From NCBI GenBank assembly GCA_964347035.1, contig CAYFXE010000014.1, positions 1 through 64,000 of the forward strand: a DNA stretch of 64,000 nucleotides, written 5' to 3'. Positions 1 through 8,172 of the stretch are shown here, in pieces. Below the pieces are notes generated by a model, which had not been told where the DNA came from, did no database searches, and worked only from the letters and a program-made list of their open reading frames with translations. The position numbers were made by a program, and so were the translations under genes. This DNA is from CAYFXE01 sp964347035. Its GTDB lineage: Bacteria; Acidobacteriota; Aminicenantia; Aminicenantales; Aminicenantaceae. Position 1 is the stretch's first letter, and each line of letters starts with the position of its first letter.

Positions 1-1479
1 TATGATGTTGGCGGCTTCGGTTAGTTCAATTCCCTTCTTACTCGCCGTCTCCCGTGCTTTGGCGTAATCACTCATGTCAGTGAGAAATCGACCCGGGCAA
101 ACCGCATTGACTCTGATATTGTGTGGACCCAACTCTAAAGCTAAAACCTGAGTCAAGCCAATAACACCAGATTTTGAAGTCGCATAAGCACCAATATTAG
201 CTCTGCCCATCTTTCCCGATATGGAAGAAATATTCACTATGGCACCACCTCCACCACGTTCGACCATATGCCTAGCTACGGCTTGACAGCAGTAAAAAAC
301 TCCGTTGAGATTAATCGCCATAATGCGGTGCCAGTCATCCTCCTTGGTTTCAAGGAAGGGACTTGGTATATTGATTCCCGCATTGGCAACCAGGAAATCA
401 ATGCGCCCAAACTCGGCAAGGGCTTTATTGAAAGGTGCCGCTCCAGAAACCACATAGACGATATTGCCGCCGAACGCGGCCTGAATTTTAGAAAAAACGA
501 GCTTGTTAGCCAGTTTATGCTGGAACGCAAGCAACCCCGTTACTGGTTTTTTCAGTTGCTTCTTCTTGCTCACAGCATAACCTACGCCAAGGGCCCATTT
601 GAAAAGCTTATACTTAATTCCACCTGCATCCTGAGGACCAGAGGTAATCTTAACATAGGCTTTCTCATAAAGCCGCGGTATACTGACAAAGAAATGAGGC
701 CGGAGTTCTTTTATGTTATCCACGGCTTTTTCGATACCCTCACCAATATTTAAAGTGACCGCTGCTCGCAAGCAGACATAAACAACGATTCGGGCAAAGA
801 CATGGGCAAGGGGCAGAAAAAGCAGATGTTCAAAATGAGGCTCTATCAGAAGCGACTGAAGAACTGACCAGGAAGTGAAGACAAGGTTTTCGTGGGTAAT
901 CATCGCTCCCTTCGGAACACCGGTCGTGCCAGATGTATAAACGATTGAAGCCACATCTCCAGGTTGTATCTCATCTGTCCGGGTAAGAAAGTTTTCGTCA
1001 GTAACGTTCACTCCCCTGGATAAAAATTCCTGCCAGGTTATCACACCCTCTGTGCCGGACGGCTCGCCATCGATAAGAACGATGTGCTTCAGGTTCGGGA
1101 GGTTGTTGCGGACTTCGATAATCTTATTCAGCTGCTCCTGGTTTTCGACGATAAGAATAACTGAATCACTGTGATTTATGATGTAAGCACAATCATCGGG
1201 TATACTGAATTGATAAATGGCGACGTTTACAGCGCCGATACTCACAATTGCGGTATCTAACTGAATCCATTCCAGCCGTGTTTGGCTTAGAATACAGACT
1301 TTATCATCTTTCCTGATTCCCAAGGCCATCAGACTTTTGGAGATTCTTTTACAGGATTCCCGCTGCTCTCCCCAGGTTACTGGTTTCCAATCGGTGCCGT
1401 CTTTATACCTGTAAGCAATCTTATTTTTGTAATTCTCGCAGACATTATTAAATAACTCATAAATTGACTTTTCTAACAT
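1..1479 (-). CDS. In-frame chimera: acyl-CoA synthetase N-terminal part joined to short-chain dehydrogenase (3' partial)
   Basis: One uninterrupted reading frame of 493 codons runs from ATG at 1479 off the left edge. The first ~350 residues are a long-chain acyl-CoA synthetase (AMP-binding family): the P-loop-like YTSGTTGVPKGAMITHEN is present, and the frame follows the family up to SGAAPFNKALAEF. There, at 406-429, it switches to a short-chain dehydrogenase (FGRIDFLVANAGI, then NISSISG and AYATSK with the Ser, Tyr and Lys of the SDR active site). The synthetase lacks its LEGYGLTE motif and C-terminal lid; the SDR lacks its N-terminal TGxxxGIG cofactor loop. Neither half should work as its parent enzyme. 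The junction KALAEF fits both families, which points to short-homology recombination or assembly error. A complete synthetase of the same family lies at 18707-20500. Confidence 0.8.
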   Translation of the reverse strand, partial: MLEKSIYELFNNVCENYKNKIAYRYKDGTDWKPVTWGEQRESCKRISKSLMALGIRKDDKVCILSQTRLEWIQLDTAIVSIGAVNVAIYQFSIPDDCAYIINHSDSVILIVENQEQLNKIIEVRNNLPNLKHIVLIDGEPSGTEGVITWQEFLSRGVNVTDENFLTRTDEIQPGDVASIVYTSGTTGVPKGAMITHENLVFTSWSVLQSLLIEPHFEHLLFLPLAHVFARIVVYVCLRAAVTLNIGEGIEKAVDNIKELRPHFFVSIPRLYEKAYVKITSGPQDAGGIKYKLFKWALGVGYAVSKKKQLKKPVTGLLAFQHKLANKLVFSKIQAAFGGNIVYVVSGAAPFNKALAEFGRIDFLVANAGINIPSPFLETKEDDWHRIMAINLNGVFYCCQAVARHMVERGGGGAIVNISSISGKMGRANIGAYATSKSGVIGLTQVLALELGPHNIRVNAVCPGRFLTDMSDYAKARETASKKGIELTEAANII

Positions 1480-1603
1480 TTTGACTCATCCTTTCTTTTA
1501 TTAATATGGTGCCACACTCACCATAGAATTGTTGATAATCAAGATTATATGAATGAATTCAGGGCACTTCATAGTTATTAACCCTTGCTGATGAGGTGTT
1601 TAT

Positions 1604-1632
1604 AAAATAATCACAAAGGAATAAATAGTCAA
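1604..1632 (-). promoter_or_regulatory. Probable sigma-70 promoter of the chimeric synthetase gene
   Basis: On the minus strand TTGACT (1627-1632) is followed after 17 bp by TATTTT (1604-1609). It lies about 125 bp upstream of the ATG at 1479 and points into that gene. Seen in sequence; function inferred. Confidence 0.4.
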
Positions 1633-1887
1633 ATCATATGTGTAAGTACAAAGCCAACCAATCCAGCTACGAACAGAATCCTGATCTTCTGTGGATGAGT
1701 TCTACTCAAGCATTAGCGCTAACTTTCTTACTAAAAGCTGAAGTTAAATTATGAGTGTAAAGATCCTTTGAAATTAAGGAAAAACTGGTATCTCACAGAA
1801 AAAGAGACAGGCAACTTTTCCAGCATTTCGCTTTAATTTAACTCCATAAGAATGATAAAATAATCATGTCCGAAAAAAGAGGGCGAA
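1633..1887. other. Non-coding stretch between divergent genes
   Basis: AT-rich DNA between the chimeric synthetase gene (minus) and the ArsA gene (plus). I see no coding frame, tRNA or clear hairpin. A weak TTTAAT-18-TAAAAT pair ends about 25 bp before the ArsA start and may be its promoter. Confidence 0.4.
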
Positions 1888-3051
1888 ATGCGGATTATCC
1901 TGTTTACAGGTAAAGGAGGCGTCGGGAAGACGACTCTGGCTGCAGCCACAGCTCTCTATTCTGCTAAGAAGGGCTACAGAACACTCATCATCTCGGCTGA
2001 CGCCGCCCATAGTCTTTCTGACTCCTTCGAAATCCAACTTTCGAACCAGCCTCAGAAAATCACCCCCCGTCTTTTCGGCCAAGAAATCGATGCTCTTAGA
2101 GAAATCGAGAATAAATGGGGAGAAATCAAAAGCTATCTCGTTGATCTCTTTTCCTCTCAAGGGCTCGAAACGATCGAAGCCGAAGAGATGAGTATCTTCC
2201 CTGGAATGGAAGAACTTTTCAGTCTGATGGAAATCCGTAACTATCACAAATCTTCAGACTACGAAGTGATTATCGTCGACTGTGCTCCGACAGGGGACAC
2301 TCTCAGACTGCTGAGTGCGCCTGAGGTGACGAGTTGGTACCTGAAACACATCTTCCCCATCCAGAGAACAGCGGCTAAAGCTGTTCGACCTGTGGCCAGC
2401 CGGGTTCTTCCTTTTCCATTTCCTGAGGACAAAGTTTTTGCGGCCATGAAAAATTTGACCACTCAACTGGCAGAAATGAAAGAAATTCTGTCTGATATGC
2501 AGAAGACTTCTATCCGGCTGATCATCAATCCCGAAAAAATGGTCATCAAAGAGGCCCAGAGAGCCTTTACGTTTTTCAGTCTGTTCGGCTATGCTGTGGA
2601 CCTGATCATCGTCAACCGGATTCTTCCTCCCGAAGTGCAAGATGTGTACTTCAAGAAATGGAAGACCACTCAAGCGAAATATCTTCAGATGATAAAAGAA
2701 AGCTTTTCGCCTCTGCCCATCCTTTTTTCAGATCTTTTCACTCAAGAAATCGTCGGAAAAGAACTTCTCTTAAATATGGCAGAAAAGGTCTATGGAAAGA
2801 AAGACCCGACTCGACTGTTCTTCACGAAAAATCCTATCAGGATCGAAAAAGCAGACAGTGGATTTGACATGTTTCTCCATCTGCCTTTTGTGGATAAGCA
2901 AGAGTTGGATCTTTCACAGAAAGGAGAGGAGCTCTATATCCAAGTCGGCGGTTACAAAAGAAATATTCTCCTCCCTCAGACTCTGCTTAACTTTTCGATC
3001 AAAGAAGCTAAGTTCGAGAGTAAAAAGCTTAAAATTTCTTTCCGCCTCTAA
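1888..3051 (+). CDS. ArsA/Get3-family ATPase
   Basis: 387 residues. A deviant Walker A (FTGKGGVGKTTLAAATAL) sits at the N-terminus, followed by the switch I region SADAAHSLSDSF and the A-loop CAPTGDTLRLLS near residue 130, all typical of the SIMIBI ArsA/TRC40 class. The last ~75 residues form a beta-rich segment like the small HSP20-like domain found at the C-terminus of some bacterial ArsA proteins. No arsR, arsB or arsC lies nearby, so an arsenic role is unlikely; protein targeting or another ATP-driven job is possible. AGAGGG precedes the ATG at 1888. A small gene follows 32 bp downstream. Confidence 0.85.
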   Translation: MRIILFTGKGGVGKTTLAAATALYSAKKGYRTLIISADAAHSLSDSFEIQLSNQPQKITPRLFGQEIDALREIENKWGEIKSYLVDLFSSQGLETIEAEEMSIFPGMEELFSLMEIRNYHKSSDYEVIIVDCAPTGDTLRLLSAPEVTSWYLKHIFPIQRTAAKAVRPVASRVLPFPFPEDKVFAAMKNLTTQLAEMKEILSDMQKTSIRLIINPEKMVIKEAQRAFTFFSLFGYAVDLIIVNRILPPEVQDVYFKKWKTTQAKYLQMIKESFSPLPILFSDLFTQEIVGKELLLNMAEKVYGKKDPTRLFFTKNPIRIEKADSGFDMFLHLPFVDKQELDLSQKGEELYIQVGGYKRNILLPQTLLNFSIKEAKFESKKLKISFRL

Positions 3052-3083
3052 AAAAAGCTCAGATCGAGAAAGGAGGTGACTCG

Positions 3084-3293
3084 ATGAACGAGCCAAAAAC
3101 TCGAGAGATCAGAATCTCTATCCCTGAGGACATCTTTTCCTTTTTCTTTCCCGAAAAGACAGTCGATCATGTTTTCAAAGCCAGGAAGGAAATGCTCCTT
3201 GCCATCCGGTCGCTTATAGATGCCAAAATCGAAGCTTTGGAGAAGAAAGGGGAAAAAAAGACCGCGAAAAGAAAAAAAATCAAAATCGAATAA
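3084..3293 (+). CDS. Small charged protein, partner of the ArsA-type ATPase
   Basis: 69 residues, not recognised. It has a near-perfect Shine-Dalgarno AAAGGAGGTGA (3069-3079) four bases before the ATG, so it is surely translated. The N-terminal part is REIRISIPEDIFSFFFPEKT, the middle a predicted helix, the tail strongly basic (KKGEKKTAKRKKIKIE). It follows the ArsA gene by 32 bp on the same strand and is probably cotranscribed. A role as adaptor or nucleic-acid or membrane contact is speculation. Confidence 0.7.
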   Translation: MNEPKTREIRISIPEDIFSFFFPEKTVDHVFKARKEMLLAIRSLIDAKIEALEKKGEKKTAKRKKIKIE

Positions 3294-3298
3294 GACTC

Positions 3299-3391
3299 TG
3301 GGGTCAGACTTTAAAAAATTGAATAATTTAATCTATTTTTTCCTATTTTGCCTCTTCTAAGCATTACTCAAGTTTTCAAAGTCTGACCCCA
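3299..3391. repeat. Palindromic GGGGTCAG element, copy 1 (93 bp)
   Basis: Perfect 14-bp terminal inverted repeats, TGGGGTCAGACTTT at 3299-3312 and its complement at 3378-3391, enclose about 65 bp of AT-rich non-coding DNA. The same terminal motif bounds elements at 13171-13255, 34632-34811 and 38898-38983. It looks like a MITE- or REP-like non-autonomous element; no transposase is in the window. Confidence 0.75.
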
Positions 3392-3395
3392 AGGG

Positions 3396-3424
3396 TTGAC
3401 TTGGATCTTGATTAATATTAGAGT
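3396..3424 (+). promoter_or_regulatory. Possible promoter of the inositol-lipid operon
   Basis: TTGACT (3396-3401), 17-bp spacer, TAGAGT (3419-3424), about 50 bp before the phosphatidyltransferase start and just after the GGGGTCAG element. The -35 is good, the -10 mediocre. Confidence 0.35.
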
Positions 3425-3475
3425 ATTTGTGCTTTCTAGAATCCTTGATTAGAGACAAAAAGACAAAAAATCCCG

Positions 3476-4120
3476 ATGAGCACCCAGACTCAGCAGGCGA
3501 ATAGAATATTACCTAAAAGACTCATCTCTTCCTCCCTCGGCCTGGTGAGCCGTCTGGCCACCCTCTTCATCAAACTCAAGATTAATCCCAACGCAATAAG
3601 TGTAGCCGCCCTCGTGGCTGGAATGGGAGCTGGTTTACTCTTTTACATCGAAAAACCTCTGTATGCGGGTCTTGTTATCATTCTCTGCGGTATCTTCGAT
3701 ATTCTTGACGGAAAAGTGGCTGTTGGCACTGACCAGACAAGCCTTTTTGGTGCCATATTTGATTCGACGTTGGACAGATACTCAGAGTTCTTCATCTACA
3801 TCGGCTTGGCCGCTTATTTCAGGAACCATTGGGCGCTTTGGGTGGCGATTCTGACTTTCCTTGGTTCCGCCATGGTCAGCTATACCAGGGCTCGCGCCGA
3901 GGGCTTGGGGATAGAATGCAAGGTTGGCATCATGCAGAGGGCTGAAAGGATGGTCTTACTCTCTCTTGGGTCCATCATTGGATCTCTTGCCAAAATATTT
4001 GATCCAGTAATGATCGCTGTTCTCGGGGTTATTGCTTTGATCTCTAATTTTACAGCTTTTCAGAGAACATTTTACGTCAAAAAAATCGAAAAACAAATGA
4101 ACCAAAAAAAGGAGGATTGA
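3476..4120 (+). CDS. CDP-alcohol phosphatidyltransferase, likely inositol-phospholipid synthase
   Basis: 214 residues, an integral membrane enzyme with about six hydrophobic helices. The family signature DxxDGxxAR(x8)GxxxDxxxD appears as DILDGKVAV then, with correct spacing, FGAIFDSTLD. All four metal-binding aspartates and both glycines are present, but the conserved Arg after the Ala is Val. The inositol-phosphate synthase gene starts 4 bp after its stop, so inositol 1-phosphate is the likely acceptor, giving a phosphatidylinositol-phosphate type lipid from CDP-diacylglycerol. The Shine-Dalgarno is weak. The substrate is inferred from the neighbour; another alcohol acceptor is possible. Confidence 0.8.
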   Translation: MSTQTQQANRILPKRLISSSLGLVSRLATLFIKLKINPNAISVAALVAGMGAGLLFYIEKPLYAGLVIILCGIFDILDGKVAVGTDQTSLFGAIFDSTLDRYSEFFIYIGLAAYFRNHWALWVAILTFLGSAMVSYTRARAEGLGIECKVGIMQRAERMVLLSLGSIIGSLAKIFDPVMIAVLGVIALISNFTAFQRTFYVKKIEKQMNQKKED

Positions 4121-4124
4121 AGGA

Positions 4125-5255
4125 ATGGATAAAATCAGAGTGGCCATTATCGGAGTCGGGAACTGCGCTTCGTCTTTGATTCAAGGAGTGGAATATTATA
4201 AAAATGCTAAGGCGACGGATTTTATTCCTGGAGTCATGCACGTCAACCTCGGCGGTTACCATATCCGGGACATCGAATTCGTGGCGGCTTTTGATATCGA
4301 TCGGAATAAGGTGGGGAAGGATCTCAGTAAAGCGATATTCACTCCGCCTAACAACACGGTGAAATTCGCTGATGTTCCCTATCTCAACGTAAAAATAAAT
4401 CGCGGGATGACTCATGACGGATTGGGTAAATACCTCTCTCAGCTCATCAAAAAAGCACCTGGAGCCACAGCAGATGTCGTCGGGATCTTGAAGGAGGCTA
4501 AAACAGATGTAGTGGTCAGTTATCTGCCTGTCGGAAGCGAAGAGGCCACAAAATGGTACGTCGAACAGGTGCTGGAGGCAGGCTGCGCCTTCATCAACTG
4601 CATCCCTGTCTTTATCGCCAGCGAAAAATACTGGCAGAGACGGTTTGAAAAAAAGAACCTGCCCATCATCGGAGACGACATAAAATCTCAAGTCGGGGCC
4701 ACCATCCTCCACAGAACCCTCACCAACCTCTATCTCGACCGCGGTATGCCCATCGACAGGACCTATCAACTGAACACGGGAGGAAACACGGACTTCCTCA
4801 ATATGCTCGAACGAGAACGGCTGGTCTCCAAGAAAAAATCAAAAACAAATGCCGTCACCTCTCAGATCAGGGCGAGAGGACTCGATATCGATCCAGATAA
4901 CATCCACGTCGGGCCCAGTGATTACGTACCCTGGCAGAAAGACAATAAACTCTGCTTCCTGCGGATTGAGAGCCGGCATTTTGGAGATGTCCCCACCCAA
5001 CTCGACTGCCGCTTATCTGTTGAGGATTCTCCTAATTCCGGCGGAGTGGTCATCGACGCGATCCGCTGCTGTAAGCTGGCTCTCAACAACAAAATATCCG
5101 GCGCGCTTTTTCCCCCCTCTTCCTATTTCATGAAATCGCCTCCCAGACAATATACTGACACAGAAGCCCGGGACCTGACCGAAAAATTCATCAAGAAATA
5201 CGGAAAAACAGCCCAAAAAACGAGCAACAAGAAGATCAAAAAGAAAAAGAAATAA
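4125..5255 (+). CDS. ino1: myo-inositol-1-phosphate synthase
   Basis: 376 residues, the length of the short prokaryotic form. It converts glucose 6-phosphate to inositol 1-phosphate with NAD. The N-terminal Rossmann loop reads IIGVGNCASSLIQGVEYY, and the family's core segments (LPVGSEEAT, GDDIKSQVGATILHRTL, NTGGNTDFLNM) are intact, including the lysine-rich loop after the last motif. AAGGAGGATT precedes the ATG. It is translationally close to the phosphatidyltransferase upstream, forming a two-gene inositol-lipid unit. The C-terminus ends in a lysine-rich tail (KKIKKKKK). Confidence 0.92.
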   Translation: MDKIRVAIIGVGNCASSLIQGVEYYKNAKATDFIPGVMHVNLGGYHIRDIEFVAAFDIDRNKVGKDLSKAIFTPPNNTVKFADVPYLNVKINRGMTHDGLGKYLSQLIKKAPGATADVVGILKEAKTDVVVSYLPVGSEEATKWYVEQVLEAGCAFINCIPVFIASEKYWQRRFEKKNLPIIGDDIKSQVGATILHRTLTNLYLDRGMPIDRTYQLNTGGNTDFLNMLERERLVSKKKSKTNAVTSQIRARGLDIDPDNIHVGPSDYVPWQKDNKLCFLRIESRHFGDVPTQLDCRLSVEDSPNSGGVVIDAIRCCKLALNNKISGALFPPSSYFMKSPPRQYTDTEARDLTEKFIKKYGKTAQKTSNKKIKKKKK

Positions 5256-5331
5256 AAGCTTCCTTCTCTCTTACTCCAATACTTCAAAAGGTGGCTTTGT
5301 TGAGAATACCCCTTATCTGAGAAGATATCTG

Positions 5332-8157
5332 ATGAACAGAACGAGAATCCTGTTGATTGTTTTCACAGCTTACCTCATTTTCACTCCGCTTCTTATCGCC
5401 AAAGAAACCGGCGACATCCAAGGAAAAGTCGTTGACGAAAACGGAGAAGGTTTGCCAGGTGTCGCTATCGTGGCCAGAAGTCCCAACCTTCAAGGAGTGC
5501 GATCGCTCTTCTCCTCGAAAAACGGCGCATTCCGCATCCCTCTTCTTCCTGTAGGAACTTACGCCTTGAGTTTCCAACTCGAAGGCTTCACTCCGATCAC
5601 TCAGGAGAATGTGATCGTTCGTCTCGGTCAGGTCACTGACTTGCTCATCGTGATGACATTCAAAGAAATTCGCGAAGAGATCGTCGTCACGGCTGAAACT
5701 CCTTTCATCGATAAAACATCCACCGATACAAGCTTCCACCTGAGCAGTGAAGACCTGGAGCGGTTGCCGTCTCAGAATAGAACTGTGGTCGATGCTGTCA
5801 AATTCACTCCAGGTGTCACAGGTGTTCGAGTGAACACCCGACGAGGGGTGGCCATAGAAGGCCAACCCAGCTTCCGAGGAGAGGGAGAGGAAGGAAATAA
5901 CTGGATCGTGGATGGACTTTCCGTAAGCGGTGTTCGCCTGCGAAATTCAGGCCCTCGTCTTAATTTTGATTCCATAGATGAGATCCAGATCATATCCGAC
6001 TCGTTCAGCCCCGAGTTTGGCTCGGCCCAAGGAGGCATCATCAACATGGTCACAAAAAGCGGCGGGAATGAGATCGAGGGAGAATTCGCTCTGGTCTTCA
6101 GTGATAAAAGACTCCAGTCCCGACCGCAGGAGCAACTCTCAGCCTTTGGAGCTCCGGATCGCTTCTCCAACTATAACTGGTATTTTAACCTTGGAGGCCC
6201 TGTAATCAAGGATAAACTCTGGTTTTTCCTCTCGAACAATCTGTTCATCGACACCCAACAGACACGGGATACCACCATTGATTACTTCCTTGTTTCTGGC
6301 GGCCGGCTAACGACGAGAACTAACAACCTTTTCGCCAAACTCACCTATGCGTTCAACAACAATCACAACCTGTCGTTGACCATGATCTACCAGAAATCCC
6401 TCGGCCAAAAAGGAGGTTTAGGCATCCCTGATTTGTACGACGAGAAGAATTTTTCGGATTTCATTTTCCGATTGAATTACAAGGGCATTCTCAACCCCTC
6501 CACTATTATTGAAGCTGGATTGGGACGTGTGATAAGAGATTCACTCATACAGCCTGTAGACGAGGATTTTGGACCGAGTCAATACTACATCGAGGACTTG
6601 GCACGCAATATTAATAACTCCTACGGAAAGGTGATCGATGACCAGAAAAGACTCGACTTCACCTTCAAGCTCACCAAGTTTGTCGAGACAGATCGTTTTG
6701 GCCGGCATGAGCTCAGCTTCGGATTTGAATACTATTCTTTTTCTTCTGAATTCGGCGTGGACTTCACTGGAAAGGGAGAAGATATCTTTCCTGGTGATGG
6801 ATTTGACAGCGGTACGAAAATCTACTTCGATACCTGGCGAGAAGGACAGAGAGATCCCACCCTCTTCTACGAATACGGCACCTTTAACTTCATCAATTCC
6901 TCAAGAGGTATCGGGCTTTATTTTAAAGATAAAGTCACCTGGGGCCGATTCACTTTTATGGCTGGGCTCCGTTCTCAAACCCAACTCAGCTTGGATAATG
7001 AAGGAGAAAAACTCTGGTCATGGAATCTGAATGATTTTCTATCGCCGCGCTTTTCCATGGCTGTGGATGTCACCAATGACGGAAACAACATACTAAAATT
7101 GGGGTGGGGGAGGTTTTCAGATTTGATCACCACCATGCCTTTAGGCTTGCTCAATTCCGGGGCAGGCTTAACGTTTCGAACCTACGGTTGGATCGGACCA
7201 AATAACCCGGCCGCCGAAGAAATCCATGCGCCATCGAACTGGGAATTCAAGAATGAACAAAAAGCTCAGCCTTTTGACATCGCCGAGGGATTGGATCCAA
7301 ACTTTCTGACGCGTTATCTTATCGAGTATGACCGGAGGCTAGGAAGAGATTGGGCTTTCAAAATCCGGTATATCCGGACCAAAGCCGAGGACCTGTTGGA
7401 AGTTCTGGCCGTGTTAGACCTCGAGAAAGGATTTGCTTTCCTTTTCGATAACTTTGAACATAAAAGACGAAATTATCATGGCTTCGAATTCGAACTCTAC
7501 GGAAAATTGGGACAAAGATTTTTCCTGAATGCCTCGTACAATTATTCCTCAGCCAAAGGGACCAACCCAGGCCAAACAGAAACAGGGTCCTGGTCACAGG
7601 AAGAAGGCAGCACGAATTACCTTGGAATGTTCGGCAATCATATCGCAATTCCGGACCTTCCGGGTTTAAGCGAGCTTAAACAAAAGTATGATACAGAGCT
7701 GGCGGGATTAGGAGGAAGGGGCATCCCGGATGAAGAAAATGAAAGCTGGTACGGAAAGCTTCCCTACTCTGTCGATCACTCCGTAAAACTGAACATAATC
7801 TATACGGCTCCTTACGGACTCTCTTTGACTGCGGCTTTTGAATGGCTTTCTGGGTACTACTGGGAAAAACTCGGATTTGTTCCCTACTTCGGTGGCTATT
7901 ACGCTTTCCCTGAAGGAAGAGGAACACAAGAAACGCCTGCCCATTCCTACCTCGACATCGGGATAGAAAAAGAATTCGCTCTCCAGAGTCTCGGTCTCTT
8001 GGAGAACATGAGTCTCACCCTCAGGTTGGATGTCTTTAACCTGCTCAATTCGCAGGAACCCATTTCCTACGTCAAGGAGGACATCCCGATTTTCAGTGCG
8101 GTCTGGGGAAGGCAACAACCGCGGCAAGCAAGATTTATGATAAAGCTCAAATGGTAG
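5332..8157 (+). CDS. TonB-dependent receptor with N-terminal carboxypeptidase-regulatory-like domain
   Basis: 941 residues. A signal peptide (about residues 1-23, ending LLIAKETG) is followed by a beta-sandwich CarboxypepD_reg-like domain (GDIQGKVVDENGEGLPGVAIVA), a plug domain (around residues 115-235, with VDAVKFTPGVTGVR) and a beta-barrel ending in an aromatic residue (FMIKLKW), as outer-membrane proteins do. This is the OmpA-related/SusC-like receptor type common in Acidobacteriota and Aminicenantes. The ligand cannot be read from the sequence and no SusD partner or TonB/ExbBD genes are present. It converges on glmS with only 15 bp between stops. Confidence 0.88.
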   Translation: MNRTRILLIVFTAYLIFTPLLIAKETGDIQGKVVDENGEGLPGVAIVARSPNLQGVRSLFSSKNGAFRIPLLPVGTYALSFQLEGFTPITQENVIVRLGQVTDLLIVMTFKEIREEIVVTAETPFIDKTSTDTSFHLSSEDLERLPSQNRTVVDAVKFTPGVTGVRVNTRRGVAIEGQPSFRGEGEEGNNWIVDGLSVSGVRLRNSGPRLNFDSIDEIQIISDSFSPEFGSAQGGIINMVTKSGGNEIEGEFALVFSDKRLQSRPQEQLSAFGAPDRFSNYNWYFNLGGPVIKDKLWFFLSNNLFIDTQQTRDTTIDYFLVSGGRLTTRTNNLFAKLTYAFNNNHNLSLTMIYQKSLGQKGGLGIPDLYDEKNFSDFIFRLNYKGILNPSTIIEAGLGRVIRDSLIQPVDEDFGPSQYYIEDLARNINNSYGKVIDDQKRLDFTFKLTKFVETDRFGRHELSFGFEYYSFSSEFGVDFTGKGEDIFPGDGFDSGTKIYFDTWREGQRDPTLFYEYGTFNFINSSRGIGLYFKDKVTWGRFTFMAGLRSQTQLSLDNEGEKLWSWNLNDFLSPRFSMAVDVTNDGNNILKLGWGRFSDLITTMPLGLLNSGAGLTFRTYGWIGPNNPAAEEIHAPSNWEFKNEQKAQPFDIAEGLDPNFLTRYLIEYDRRLGRDWAFKIRYIRTKAEDLLEVLAVLDLEKGFAFLFDNFEHKRRNYHGFEFELYGKLGQRFFLNASYNYSSAKGTNPGQTETGSWSQEEGSTNYLGMFGNHIAIPDLPGLSELKQKYDTELAGLGGRGIPDEENESWYGKLPYSVDHSVKLNIIYTAPYGLSLTAAFEWLSGYYWEKLGFVPYFGGYYAFPEGRGTQETPAHSYLDIGIEKEFALQSLGLLENMSLTLRLDVFNLLNSQEPISYVKEDIPIFSAVWGRQQPRQARFMIKLKW

Positions 8158-8172
8158 TCCATCCCCAGCAAT

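Noticed and set aside
268..753. 161-codon plus-strand reading frame
   Set aside because: It is the antisense shadow of the acyl-CoA synthetase/SDR frame, which matches known families throughout.
1888..3051. Arsenic resistance determinant
   Set aside because: ArsA-family ATPase alone, with no ars genes around it; the family is wider than arsenite export.
4077..4769. 230-codon minus-strand reading frame
   Set aside because: Antisense to the well-supported inositol-phosphate synthase; no family features.
8157..8172. glmS ribozyme or riboswitch
   Set aside because: The glmS start overlaps the glmU stop, so there is no leader; the 15 bp after its stop is only the gap to the convergent receptor gene.
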